From Anaeramoeba flamelloides (lineage: Eukaryota; Metamonada; Anaeramoebidae), in NCBI GenBank assembly GCA_027625915.1, contig JANTQA010000060.1:1240001-1304000 (forward strand): a stretch of DNA of 64,000 nt, read 5' to 3'. The notes under the pieces are model-generated. The model was not told the DNA's origin and searched no databases. It worked only from the letters and a program-made list of their open reading frames with translations. A program made the translations under genes and the position numbers. The number at the start of each line of letters is the position of its first letter. The stretch's first letter is position 1. Shown here piece by piece: positions 23,279 through 35,018 of the stretch.

Positions 23279-24302
23279 ATATAAACTCAATTCCAAAAAT
23301 TGGGACACACCTTCAAAATAAATTTAATTCCAAGAAAAGTGATATTTGACTCTTAAATAGAAACATCAGATATTAACAATCAATTTAAATAATTTTAAAG
23401 TTAATTATTTATCATTTTTTTTCATTATTTTTTGATTTTTGATTTTCAATATTTTTTTTGGATTCTTTTTTTTTCAAAACTTTTCGAAAATCTCAAAATA
23501 ACTTTAAAATGAAATTTAAAAGTTTTCATTTTGATCACAAATTTTTTTTTTTTGTTTTCTCTCAAAAAGAAAAAAGATTCCTTTCTTATCGAGAAAAAAT
23601 TTTTTGAAAAAAAATCATGATATGGGGTGCTAGAGCATATTGCCTACAAACAGACCTTATTATCATTAATGGAAGTGTGAATACTGAATGTATTATTAAT
23701 GATATTATCAAAAAAATCAAATGTAATTCAACTCGTTAATTCAGAATATGGTGAGTTGAAATTGATTTTCAAAAAGGATGGAGCTTGTCCACATACTTCA
23801 AAAAAAAAACTCAAACTTACTTAAATCGGGGATGTAATGTTCTGGACCCTTGACCCCCAATTCCACAAATTTAAATCCAATTGGGAATTTATGGATACTA
23901 AACTGAAAAATTGTAACTAAAAAACGAAGAAGAATTTTTAAAATTTTCACTAATGTATGGAATACTTTGAGTTGGGAAACCTAAGAAAATTAGTAAACTC
24001 TATATTTAAAACGATAGATTTAGTTATCAAAAGACAAGCTGAATCTATTAATAGTTTTTTATTAATTTTTCTTTCAATAAAAATGGATTTTTTTGGTAAC
24101 CGTGTTCCAAAAATAGGGGCACACTTTTTTTATTTTTTTTTTTTTATTTTTCGAATTGAATTTTAAATTTACTATAAAATATATAAATAGTATTAATTAA
24201 ATATTTTCGGGTCTTTTATTATTTTAATGTTTAAGTATTATGTATTTTGGGGTATATTTTTATTAATGTAATTTTTTTTTTATGTCCCATTTTTTGGAAT
24301 TG

Positions 24303-24310
<8 letters not shown>
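23279..24310 (+). mobile_element. Tc1-like DNA transposon relic (about 1.03 kb)
   Basis: The ends are near-perfect inverted repeats: TATAAACTCAATTCCAAAAA then TTGGGACA at the left, and TGTCCCATTTTTTGGAATTG then AGTTTATA at the right. This is the TA-flanked arrangement of Tc1/mariner. The inside holds decayed DDE transposase sequence on the plus strand. The element lies directly against MITE A copy 1 on its left, and its right end runs into a (TA)n microsatellite. It has the autonomous-type structure related to the A and C MITE families seen here but is no longer functional. Confidence 0.88.
23617..24066 (+). pseudogene. Tc1-like transposase, C-terminal DDE part, decayed
   Basis: From 23617 the frame reads MIWGARAYCLQTDLIIINGS, matching the Tc1 catalytic block usually written WGA...G...L.F.DG (second strand of the RNase H-like fold). 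At about 23775 FKKDGACPHTSKKKLKL corresponds to QQDNAPCHTSK with the catalytic Asp. Near 23840 WTLDPQFHK stands where WPPQSPDLNPIE is expected, and at about 23990 LRKLVNSIFKTIDLVIKRQA corresponds to the terminal LV.SM..R...VI...G motif. Several stops and frame changes occur, and the N-terminal HTH region is not recognisable. DDE-type family identification rests on three motifs in correct order. Confidence 0.8.

Positions 24311-24344
<34 letters not shown>
24304..24344. repeat. (TA)n microsatellite
   Basis: An uninterrupted TA dinucleotide run of about 19 units directly follows the right inverted repeat of the Tc1-like element. It may have grown from the TA target duplication. Confidence 0.95.
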
Positions 24345-24346
<2 letters not shown>

Positions 24347-26899
24347 GTTTGTGTGTGAGTAGGACGCAATTGCCTTAAATTTCTTGTAAAAAATATGAAT
24401 TCACAGTTTCGCATTCAAGTGGGAGGTTTTACATAGGAAACTATGAAAATAAACTAGATTTCAAAATTGTTAACTCACTTTATAATTTTTAAAGAAGCTA
24501 TTTTGTGGGTTTATTCCAGTTTTCTTAACAAAAAAAATATTTTCAAATTTTTGGATCAGAATCTTTTTTTCTAATTTTACAAATTTGAGTTTTACTTTTA
24601 CAAATTTTTGTTTTTCTCAAATCTTTGTTTTTCATTTTTTTTTTCATTTGTTTTTTTTTTGATTTCTTTTTTTTTTTTCAAAAGATTATAAGGAAAAAAA
24701 AAAGAGATCTTCGAAAAGACCAATAATCACTATGAAACCTATGACTATGCAATGTCTTTGAAAATGGATTTAATTATTCAAAAAAAATCTTGTTGTTAAA
24801 CTTTTTTTCTGTGAAAGTTCAGTAATAAAAATACGTAATGCTCATTTCAAAAATTGTAACTCACCTTTTTTTTAGTTTTTGATTTTATTTTTTTTAATTT
24901 TTTAAATATCGGGTTTTTATCTATTTAGAATAATTTAAAAGTGAATTTCAAATCGGATTTGGTTATTAATTGTTCTTGAATAATTAATGATATATTTTTT
25001 TTTCAATTTATTATTTCAGATTAGTCATAATATTTGAAAGGGGGTTGAGTTTGATTTTCTTTTTTAAAAACACCAAAGCAATACAAAGCTGGGTTTCAAT
25101 TTAAAAATCTTGAAAATTGTAAACTCTTGAAACACTTTGAAAAAGAATTAATTTTATTTAAAAAAAAAATACTAACGGGGAAAGAAAAGTGATCAAAAAT
25201 TAACTTTTTTACTAATTCTAAATTCGATCAGCTCACATATTTTCTTATATTTTGAGTATATATACAAGCCATTTCCTACAAAGTTGGGCAAGATTATTTT
25301 ACAATAAATTGATTCATAATAACTGAATTTGTTTATTTACAAGGTATTAATTTCACCATAATTCTCAAACTTTACAGCTATCGATTTTATCTGGAATTTT
25401 TCAGGGGTGTCAAAATTGGTGATTATTTTTTTCTTTTTGACTTTCAAATATTCTTAAAAGTGATTTTATCTTAAGAAAATTCTCCAATAGAAGGGGAAAA
25501 CATAAAACAGAGTTTAATTATTTAAAAATAGTTTGTATCAACGGCTATTTTTAGTATTATTATTGAAATTGGCTCTCAATCCTTTTTTAAATAAGTTCTC
25601 ATTTTTTTCTGGATTAGATTAAAAAAATGACAAAAAATAACAATTCTACAGAGATGATTTAATTAGTTTATACTTCCGATAGTTGTACTTCTAGACACTT
25701 GTTTACTCTTTCAATTTTGTTTATTTTCAAATTCTGAATTGTTATTTTTTGTTATTCAAAATAACTTTTTAATATGAATGCGAGAGTTTCTAATTATTAC
25801 AATTAGAGGAGTTGTAGGATAAATCACATTAGAAAATTTTATGTAGATTAAGTCTAGCAGCTTATACTAATTTTCAAAAAAAGTGAAAATTAAAAAAGTC
25901 TTTTAATCTACTGAATCATCCAATATGAATGTTTGTAACAAACAATAATAATAAAAAATAATAGTTAAAAAATTCTAGACCAAATTGATCAATTTGTTAA
26001 AGTTTGGTAATTTAAAGATGATTTTTGGAAATACTGTATTTGAGAAAATTTTTCGAATTTATTTAAAAAAATTGGTTGAATTTTTTGTATTTTTTTTTTA
26101 TTTACTTTCTAAAAGAAAAATTGTAAATTATTGGTTAGTTTTAATTTTTATTTTAATTAATGGTATAAACTAGCCTGTTTCAAATAATAGCTCTTGTAAT
26201 TTTATTTATTTCTCAATAAATAATCTGATTATAATCCTCTCTAACCAATATTAAATATATCACCTGTGGGGGATTATACTTAGCATATTTTTTCGAATTC
26301 ACAAAAATATGGAAATTTAATAGTAGATTTTTTTTTCATCTTTTGTCAATATTTTGTTGTACTTGTTATGAAATGTAAACAATAGCTACTGGTTCAATCC
26401 TGAGTTGATTTTTTCTTACAACAATACTGCAAATTTACGAATTGAACAACCTTCAAAGAGACTATTATTAGAAAAACTGATTAAAAAAAATAAATTGAAT
26501 AAAATTTTTAGTTCAAATTCCATTTTTGTAATCAATTAACTCAACAAATAAAACAACTCAATAGGACGAATCTTTTGAAATTTAAACCAATTTTAAAAAG
26601 TTTCTTCTGATTTAATCATATAGAGTGCTTTAATCAGGGCTTGAGTAAAACAATTTCAAAAATGGAAAACGAAGTGAAAATATTATGATATTTCTTTGAA
26701 TTTAACAGTATATTAAAATAAAATGGCACAGTTCTATGAAGAAATCTTATACGCTGATTTAAAATCTGAAAAGGTTAAAGGAATAATAAAAAGAAAATAT
26801 TTAAATTTATAAATATTAAATAAAAATAATTTATTATGAAAAATATTATTATTAATTAAACACAAAAATAATAGTTAAAAAAAATAAAGTTTTAAAAAT
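24345..26899. other. A+T-rich intergenic DNA
   Basis: 24370–24520 resembles 33640–33790 (both contain AAGTGGGAG followed by a T-rich stretch and a later AAAATTGT..ACTCAC/ACTCT motif), suggesting another dispersed repeat that I cannot delimit. A 29-codon ATG frame at 26722–26811 (MAQFYEEILYADLKSEKVKG...) is more protein-like than its surroundings but too short to call. No other features. Confidence 0.4.
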
Positions 26900-28306
26900 C
26901 TAATACCACATAAACTGTTGGTTATATTCGTATATATGATTCGGTTCAAAATCTACAAAAATTTCTGAGTCATCAAAAATTTGTTCAAGGTATTCGCTTT
27001 GTGGCTGTAATATCATTGATTCTGGCTTATATTTAAATTCTGAAGAGTTCAGATTTTTTTGGTTAGTTGAGGTTCGCTGGAAAGGAATACCTTGATCTTC
27101 GTTATTGGGTTGGTACCCAAAGTTGTTTTTAATAAATTCTTTGGGATGGAATTCGATATTGTTGTCAATATAATAATTTTTTGAATTAATGATTTGAAAA
27201 TCGGGGCTATCTATCTGATCAAAACCTAAATCAATATTCAAGTTTTCTAGTTGTACTTTTTTATTTATTTTTATTTCATTGTAAATATGATTAGTGTTAT
27301 AAGCTTGATCAATTTTTTTTTCTTCTTTCATTTTTATTCTTACTTTTTTATTTTTATATCCTATGCACGTTTCTCTCCGACTATTTATTTTTTTTGTTAG
27401 GTTCCCGGTCTCTTTCTCTTTCCCATTCTCTTTCTCTTTCTCATTTTCATTCTCATTCTCATTCTCTTTCCCATTCTGTTTCTCAATATCAATTTCGTTT
27501 TCGTTTTTGTTTTCAATGTGGTTGATATTGTCTGTGTGGTTGACATTCTTGGTCTTAATTCTTTTGATAGTTTTTTTCTTACTAATTCGGTTATTAACCA
27601 ATTGATCAAGAACTTTTTCAGTTTTTTTCTGAATTTCTGATTGAGGAATTTTCTTATTATTTTTCTTTTGAAAATAGGATGGCGATCTTTTTACGCGTAT
27701 AATAATTTTTGATAATTTTTTTTTCTTTCTCAAAGATGTTTGGCTCTTTTCAAATTTTGAATTTAAAGTTCTTTTTCTCTGACTTTTCTCTTCTAACAAA
27801 TCATTCTTCAAAAAGTCCTCAAATTTTGTTTTTGTTATTATTTTATTTCTGCTTGTGTTTTGTGTTGATCTAATTTCTTCAATAACAATAATTTTATTCC
27901 CTTTAACTTTAGGCTTGGGGTTCTTTTTTCGATTTCGTCTTTTTTTTTCTCTTATTTTGTCTTTGATTTTCTTTCTTTCTTCGGTCCTTTGTGCAAAAAT
28001 AAACCACTCACGGGAGTACTCTCTTGAATTCTCTAAATTGAAATTCTTGAGTAAAAAGGAGGTCATCCCTCTTTCTATCGATTTCTTCGGTCGAAACGTC
28101 AATTTTGCTAAATAGTCAATTGCACTTCTTTTAATCTTGATCAGCTTTGGTGCGTTTTTGTTTTTTTTTAATGCTTTGAGTTGCGATTTCTTCAAGATCG
28201 ATGGTTCCAATCCAACTGTTTCCTCGGGTTTTATTTTACTTAGGAGTTTGAGTCTTTTTCGAAACCCAGTTATTTGACAGAATTGTTTTTGTAAATCTTG
28301 ATCCAT
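26900..28306 (-). CDS. Hypothetical basic protein, 468 aa, likely nuclear
   Basis: A single-exon frame begins at ATG 28306 (MDQDLQKQFCQITGFRKRLK) and ends at the stop at 26900–26902. Residues 1–115 look ordered. Residues 115–140 are strongly basic (EKKRRNRKKNPKPKVKG, resembling a nuclear localisation signal). A Lys/Arg-rich helical region runs to about 255, followed by an acidic/basic repeat (about 270–300, ENENENEKEKENGKEKE). The C-terminal 120 residues are acidic and aromatic, with FDDSEIFVDFEP near the end, reminiscent of a transactivation-type tail. The basic core plus acidic tail suggests a DNA- or chromatin-associated protein, but no domain is recognised. There are no membrane segments or signal peptide. 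Neighbours on both sides are non-coding. Confidence 0.8.
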   Translation of the reverse strand: MDQDLQKQFCQITGFRKRLKLLSKIKPEETVGLEPSILKKSQLKALKKNKNAPKLIKIKRSAIDYLAKLTFRPKKSIERGMTSFLLKNFNLENSREYSREWFIFAQRTEERKKIKDKIREKKRRNRKKNPKPKVKGNKIIVIEEIRSTQNTSRNKIITKTKFEDFLKNDLLEEKSQRKRTLNSKFEKSQTSLRKKKKLSKIIIRVKRSPSYFQKKNNKKIPQSEIQKKTEKVLDQLVNNRISKKKTIKRIKTKNVNHTDNINHIENKNENEIDIEKQNGKENENENENEKEKENGKEKETGNLTKKINSRRETCIGYKNKKVRIKMKEEKKIDQAYNTNHIYNEIKINKKVQLENLNIDLGFDQIDSPDFQIINSKNYYIDNNIEFHPKEFIKNNFGYQPNNEDQGIPFQRTSTNQKNLNSSEFKYKPESMILQPQSEYLEQIFDDSEIFVDFEPNHIYEYNQQFMWY

Positions 28307-28820
28307 TCTCGAGATTTTTTGTTTTTTTTTTTTGTTCGACTTTCTTTTGTTGATTTTAAGAATTTAATTGCGAAAAAATTTGTTGTTTGTTTGGATGTTT
28401 TGATATTCAATTTTCTTTTTAGAAACAAAGGTTTTGTTTGCAGTAGAAAAAAGTAACAATAGATTGAAATTATTGTGACTTTATTTTCAAAGGTGGTATT
28501 AAAACAGATTGTGTTAATAGGGATTTCCAAAAATAAAAACAAATCTTGTCCAAATTTGGTTAAAAAAAAATTATAAAAAACAAAAAGGAAGAAAAAAAAT
28601 TTATGATAAAAACAATTCTACAAAAAGCAAATCTAAATTTGCAGAGAGAAGTGTTGGCAAACACCAATGGTTTGATTTTTCATTAACGATAACTGGAAAG
28701 AGGGCTTTTAGAAAAATAATTCATAAGTTTTGATTGTCAATATTAAGAAATAGTAGACAATTTTATCCAAGATCATTACAGGCTAAACTTATTTGAAAGG
28801 TAGTCCATCAAAATTCTCAT
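28307..28820. other. Upstream region of the 468-aa gene
   Basis: The presumptive promoter and 5' UTR of the minus-strand gene, A/T-rich, with a minus frame (28270–28542) overlapping the gene start that is chance or a leader. No specific promoter element was recognised. Confidence 0.35.
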
Positions 28821-29078
28821 TCATTTCTGTTTTTTTAAATAGAATTCCAAGAAAACTCCTCTTAATTTTTTTAAAAAGAAATCATATATCCCCAAAATCG
28901 TTTTATTGTTAACATTCAGCATATGTAAAAATTTTTTACTGACTCGTAAATTCTTACCAAAATAACAAATAAAAAGGAGATTTATTTTTCTCATTTCTTC
29001 ACGAGGAGAATTTAACCCAAGAAAGAGAACCCAATTACCATGGGAACAATATAAACAGCTTTGTTCAACAAGAAGCAA
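28821..29078 (-). pseudogene. Possible transposase-like fragment
   Basis: An 85-residue minus frame reads MLLVEQSCLYCSHGNWVLFL, then NSPREEMRKINLLFICYFGK and LHMLNVNNKTILGIYDFFLK. The order C-x2-C, a short hydrophobic helix, then a VS..L.VN..T helix followed by a basic/aromatic helix recalls the N-terminal zinc-ribbon and helix-turn-helix of IS1016/ISXO2-like (Merlin) transposases. The resemblance is by pattern only; the catalytic region is not visible downstream. It could equally be a chance frame. Confidence 0.25.
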
Positions 29079-32000
29079 AAAAGAGTATCAAGAAAGATGT
29101 TCCAATTAAATTTTTCAATTTTAAACGAAAAAATAAACGGTATTTTTCAGTTTATGCAAGTGAGCAACTTCTGTCGAATTTAAAATTGACTTTTGTATTT
29201 TTAAGGATGAACTCTTTTGAAAGTTCAAAACAAACATTATAAAATGACTGGTAATTGTTTGTCCTTTATTATTTCAATTTTGTTTTGTAAATAGTCGATT
29301 GATTCAAACATACTTTTTTTCATGAAAAAATGAGAATTTTTAACTTTTTTTTTTTCTTTGTTTTTGCATGGTTTACCTTTCCTTAATCCACTCAATATTA
29401 TGATCCCAAAACCTTTCATCTGGGATTAACTTTTTTGATTATTCTTCTCTCTTTTATTTGTCTTTTTTCGAAGCCCACTTTATATCAATTTATACTCGAA
29501 AAAAATAATCTTGAAAAAACGACAAAATTCAGATTAGTATGTTTCTTTATTTATTCTTCTTCAATATGACTAAATATTAATTTGATATCCAGGACTAAAA
29601 CAAAGGTATACAATCTTTTTGAGTTTCTTGGTTGGAAACATTTAGCAAAAATTATTGTAATGAAATTGTTTAAGAACTTTTTTTTGTTTATCGCCTTTCC
29701 TTTTTAATGGAAAATTTTGTATTTTTGCAAATAAGTTTTGGACAATTTTATCACGAACTTTCTCGAGTTTAGTTTTTGTTCACTTTTGAATTGAATAAAC
29801 TATTTATATTTGTAAAACTGGATGCTTTTCTTCAAAAACGATTTATGTGATTCAAATATTAAATTATGTTAACAATGTTTGAACCATTAGAAGTTCTGGG
29901 TTTTGTTCTTTTAAGTCTTGGTTTTGTATTGTGTTATCATTTATAAAAAGTAAATAAAATAGTTTATGTTAAAAAGAAAATTGATATGGAGTTTATAATC
30001 CAAAAAAGGATCAAGTATGATATTTTTTTTCAAAATCAAGTAGAAATTCCATAAAAATAATATAAAACATAATTTTGAAAACAAAACAGTGACACTATGT
30101 CTTAAAAAAAAAGAGTAAAAATAAAGTGGTTACAAGACAAATTTGTTTTAAAAAAAATAGATTATTTTTTAAACCCTGAATCAAAGTATTTAACTTTATT
30201 TTCCGAAAGTTAAGGTTGGGAGTTCAAAATAAATTCTTTAGATATGTCACAAATATCATCGGGCCATCCTAAATCTTACTCTCTCCATCTCCTTTATTTT
30301 AAAAAATTCAAAAATGTTTTTTTTTTGTCAATTTTGATAACTTGTTGATTTGTTCAGATAAGTTTCTTATTAATCCAAATTTAAACTGCTTGGACTAAAT
30401 AAAAATTGTAATCTGGGTCTTGTTTATTAATAACTAAAATTTCATAAATAATACATTTTTTTTTTTACTTTAGCCCATTATTAAAATTTAACCCATGTAA
30501 AAAATATCGTCAGATTGGAGAAATAAAACATCCAAATGAATAGGATGGTATGACCAATGAACAAGAAATAAGACATTTTAAATAAAATTTAAAAAATAAT
30601 AATAAATATATAGGAAATTAAAATGCATTTTTTTGATTTTTTAATAGAAAAATCATCATTTTTTGAATTTTTATAAAACTATCATTTATAAAAATAAAAT
30701 TTGTAATTATTTCAAAATTTTGTCAAATATAAGCATTAAAGAACTTTGAACAATTGAAAATTAATCAAAGATCTAACCTAAAAAGTCAATTTGAATCCAA
30801 ACCAAGTATAAATATTTATTTATCTACCTATTTTCGAATACCCAAACCCAAATTAAAAAAAAAAAAACATTAGTTAATTAGTTGCAATGGATTAAATGCT
30901 GCATACTTAGGCTATTTAGCAATGATATTTATCAAAAAAAAATTGAAAAAATTAGTATTGATGAGTTTTTAAAACAGGTAACTCCTTCCTTAGGGTATTT
31001 TTAAGACATTTGTAAATTAAAGAAAAAAATCATGGTATTTTCGATCAAAATAGTTAAAATATTTGAGTAAAGTACGTTTAATAGCCTTTTTGAGATTTTT
31101 TTTTTTTCTTAAAGTTTTGTTGCGTGAAAAGTATCTAATTTTCAAAAATTGATTGGAAAAGGGAATTTATGGAAATTACAGTTTCGTCTTGATTTTTAAT
31201 AACATATTATCATTTTTATTTTTTTTTAAATCAATATTTTAAATATGTACTACTAATATAACTAAACTACTTTGGGTGGGATGGTAAGAGAAAAAATAAC
31301 ATTGAATATGAATTTTAATCTAAAAAGTTTCAATTTTTTAGCAAAGTTAATGGATTTCAAAACCAATCTTTTGAAAATTAAATAAATCTTACTAACCATG
31401 ATTAAAAATAAAAAAAAAACTATTTTTTTTTTTTAATTTTCATTTTTTTTTTTTTGTTAACTGTAACAACTTAATTCCAAACATGTACTAACCCATGATA
31501 TCTGATTTAGAATTCAAAATTATCCAATATATTTTTGTTCATATCTAATATTAAGATATTACCCTCCAATAACATCTATAAGATACTGTTTTCGCCCTTC
31601 CAATTAACAAAAATAATCCCCCCACCACCACTTTTTTTTTTTTTTTTTGAAATGTAATACTTTTTAAAAACCATTCCTCTTTTTCTTCTTTTGGAATAAC
31701 ACCAATTATTTTAAGTTTATATCTACACGTACAAAATTTACACATTTACTCACCCAATAAAAAAAAAATGGATAACATTGTTTATATTTTTCATCAACGA
31801 TGGTGATTAAAAAATATGTTATGAATAGATATAAAATTTACAAAAGATACTGTGGCTCTAAAATTATAGTAAATTTGTAATATAAGCATAATTTCAAAAA
31901 TAGGGGTAATATTGTCATCAGAAAAAAATTTTTTTTTGTTTTTTTTTTTTTTTTTGAATAAATAATGTATTTTACTAAAGTGTTTAAAGATCCGAATCAA

Positions 32001-32232
32001 AAAAGGTTAATAAATAAAAATATAGTATAATCATTTTATTTTTTTCAAAGACAAATATGTTAAACAGCAATAATAATAATAAAATTTGTCCTTAATTTTA
32101 AAATTTGTTGTAATTTTTTAAGCATTCTCTTATAAAATTATTTTTTCTGATATAAAAAATTCTATTTCTATATTTTTTATTAATAAAATTTTCATTTTTT
32201 ATTTCTTTAAAGGATATATATATATATATATT
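29079..32232. other. A+T-rich intergenic DNA
   Basis: No gene recognised. Around 31560–31745 the minus strand has a Cys/Lys-containing frame (CKFCTCRYKLKIIG then KEEKEEWFLK) that ends in an A-tract followed by a G-rich run; it is too short to classify. The remainder is homopolymer-rich sequence. Confidence 0.4.
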
Positions 32233-32945
32233 TATAAACTATTTTTTCAAACAAAAGGGCACACCTCTCAAATCGTCAATACCATCGACTTTGATTGTTA
32301 ATAAGATAATTACTTATTGGTGATTTTCATTTTAATTATTCATTTTTTCATTTTTTGCTTTTTTTATTTTTGGAATTGAACAGTTGGAAAATGAAAAAGC
32401 AAGATCAGAAGAAACCAATTTGGAAATAATCTACCAGTGTATAAATGGAAAGAGTTTAAGTTTGATTTCGAATCAAGATAGAAATAGGAATTAAGAAAGA
32501 CCATTATTGGATTGATGCATGGAAAAAAGAAAAGAGAAATAAAGAAAAAACATCCCAACAAAATACCCAGATGAATTGCAACTTTATATTGAAAATGAGA
32601 CTTTAAAGAATAAAAGTTTGACGTGTAAAGAATTATCAATAAAATTTTGAGAACTTTTTACCAATTCGCCTTGTTCAAAGGTTTTTATTGGGTTTTATAA
32701 TTTTTTTCATTACAATTTACAAAACAAGATTTCTTATTTCAAATAAAATGACACACCATTTTTTAAAATATTGAATTTTAATTTTTTATTGTTTTGTTTT
32801 AATGAGTTTTAAAGATCCAGTTGAGGGTTTTTTTTTAGGTTTTAAAGCGTTTCTTATCTTTTAGAATGATACTATAATTAATTTGATTCATTTATGAATA
32901 ATTCTTGAAATTTTTTGTACCCTTTTATTTGAAAAAGAGTTTATA
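32233..32945 (+). mobile_element. Tc1/mariner-like element, family B, copy 1 (713 bp)
   Basis: Ends TATAAACTATTTTTTCAAAC then AAAAGGGCACA, and GTACCCTTTTATTTGAAAAA then GAGTTTATA, are inverted copies flanked by TA repeats. The inside aligns with 40458–41168, which lies in the opposite orientation. Both copies share a coding-like block (see 40634–40942). In this copy the block is on the plus strand and broken into frames, with YWIDAWKKEKR and, further on, ENETLKNKSLTCKELSIK. It is non-autonomous or decayed. Confidence 0.75.
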
Positions 32946-33352
32946 TATATTTGCTAAAAATAAAAATACCCAAAGTGAATTCTAAAAGAAAAGAAACAAT
33001 AGAAACTTGAAATATACTGCCAAGCATTAGTATTTATATTGTTTATAACTATTATTTTCCCTAGTTTACAAATTAAATATTTGAATTTAAATGTATTACT
33101 AATTTTTAATTTGGTTTCCAATTTCAAAAAAATAACAATTCTATAAATGGCTTAATTTTTCTTTTATTATAAAATATATTGGTATATAATAAAATTTTAA
33201 AATCATTTTAAATTTAATTAAACATTAGAAATTTTTCTAATAGATTTTTTAATGTGGATTCGGATTGGCTGTAATTAATCTATGAAAAAATTAAAAATAC
33301 ATACAATTTTTAGAACTTATAGTATTAATAATCAAAATATTTTCCAATAAAA

Positions 33353-33355
<3 letters not shown>
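32946..33355. other. A+T-rich intergenic DNA
   Basis: Between the family B element and the (TA)n-bounded segment. Only A/T-rich sequence with a TATA-rich start; nothing recognised. Confidence 0.4.
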
Positions 33356-33386
<31 letters not shown>

Positions 33387-35018
33387 ATGTATTACATTTT
33401 TTCGTTTCAAAAACGTGAAAGCTGAATAAAAACGCGTTTTTTCGCTTTTTTCGCAAGTTTTTTCGTTTCTTTCGTTGTTTTCGTTTTTTTTTTTTTTGAA
33501 AAAGTCCTCAAATTCTTTTGAAATCGCACTTTTCGTTTCTGTGATATGGAAAAACACAAACGAAAAAACTTAAAAACAAAGAAAAAAATAACCAATTTAA
33601 CACATGTAGTGTGTAGTGGCCTTAAAAGTGTTTCAAAAAAGGGGAATTTGTGATTTCCCATTTAAGTGGGAGTTTTTGGTTTTAAAAACCATGAATATGG
33701 TTTGATTTTCGATTTTTAAAAAGTCAAAAACATGTAAAGTGGATTTCAGTATGAAAATCTTCAAAATTGTAGTCACTCTTTAAACACTGAGAAAAACCAT
33801 TATTTTTTTGAACAAAAATTACTATTTGAGTTGAAAATTAGTTCAAAAATTCATTATTTTATTAATAAAAAAGATTATTAGAATCTTTTATCAATTACCA
33901 GATTCCAATATTATTTTTTTATTGATCACAAAAAATATTAAAAATTATTATCATAAAAAAATTTTTTTCTACCATTTCAAATAAGGAAAATGTGATCAGT
34001 AATTTTTTTATCATATGACTTCCCCTTTAACTTATTAGATAGACAATAATATATTTTTTTGAGACTATAAAACCAGTTTTACCCTTATTTTTTACATAAA
34101 CCTTCTCGTATTTATTGTTTCTAAAAATTTATTTCCTTAGAATCCTTCATTATGTTTTATTTTAAAATTAATTTCATTTTTTATAATTTACTTTTTTACA
34201 AAATTGTTTTCAAACATTTTCAATTCTTACTTTTTTATCCAAAAGTACTATTTCACCATTTTAAAAAAATATTTATGAGTTAAATGATGATAAAAATTCG
34301 AAGAATGAGATAGTATAAGTAATAACTCTTTCCACTTTTTAAACTCATTTTAAGAATGATAATAATATTTCCTTTTTTAATGCGCAAATTCTATTCTAAT
34401 ATTTATTTAATTTCACATAATAAGGGCGAATTGATGAACTAAAAAAAATAAAATTACAACACTCAACCCATGTGAAGAAAATGTTTAAATTAAATTATCT
34501 TTTTAATTTGATTTAAAATTATCAGTATTTAATTGATTTTTTTTTTTTTTTGTTTATAATTTTTTTTTTGTGATCGATCATAAAATTTATTTTTTAAAAA
34601 TATCTCATTACATCAAAATATATTTAATTACATCAGATTTTTTTGATAATTTTTTTTCTGATAACAATCCTAAATACATATAGACAATAAATTATTATTT
34701 CAATTGTTTCAATTATTTTTATATTTTATTTATTGGTTTTTTTTTTTTTTTTCAGTTATTAAGTATTTTTGAGATATATTAAAATAAATAAATAAATATT
34801 TAATAAACGTGAATTTTTGAAAAACTTCTTGAAACTATGTGGACGAAAAGAATCAAATTCCCTCTCTTTTTTTAAATACCATGTAAACAAAAATTTCCTA
34901 CATATATATATATATATATATATCGGAGAAACGATTTTTACGCGTCACTCACGCGTGGGCAAACACGTTTAATGACATTAAAAAATCGTCATACATGTGA
35001 TATATATATATATATATA
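33356..35018. repeat. (TA)n-bounded segment with inverted TCACATGTAT ends
   Basis: The left boundary is (TA)n followed by TCACATGTATTACATTTTTT. The right boundary, read on the minus strand, is (TA)n then TCACATGTATGACGATTTTT. The inverted match of about 13 bases next to TA runs suggests the two ends of one element of about 1.66 kb. Inside the left part (33395–33600) is a purine/pyrimidine-skewed block rich in TTTCG, and CACATGTA recurs at 33601. At the right, an 80-bp block (about 34924–35000) between two TA runs is much less A+T-rich (ACGCGTCACTCACGCGTGGG) and can pair ACGATTTTT with AAAAATCGT. No coding sequence. Whether this is one element or two independent insertions is unresolved. Confidence 0.4.

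Noticed and set aside
24304-24344. (TA)n and other TA microsatellites as CRISPR-like or origin repeats
   Set aside because: Simple dinucleotide repeats without spacers or unit structure.
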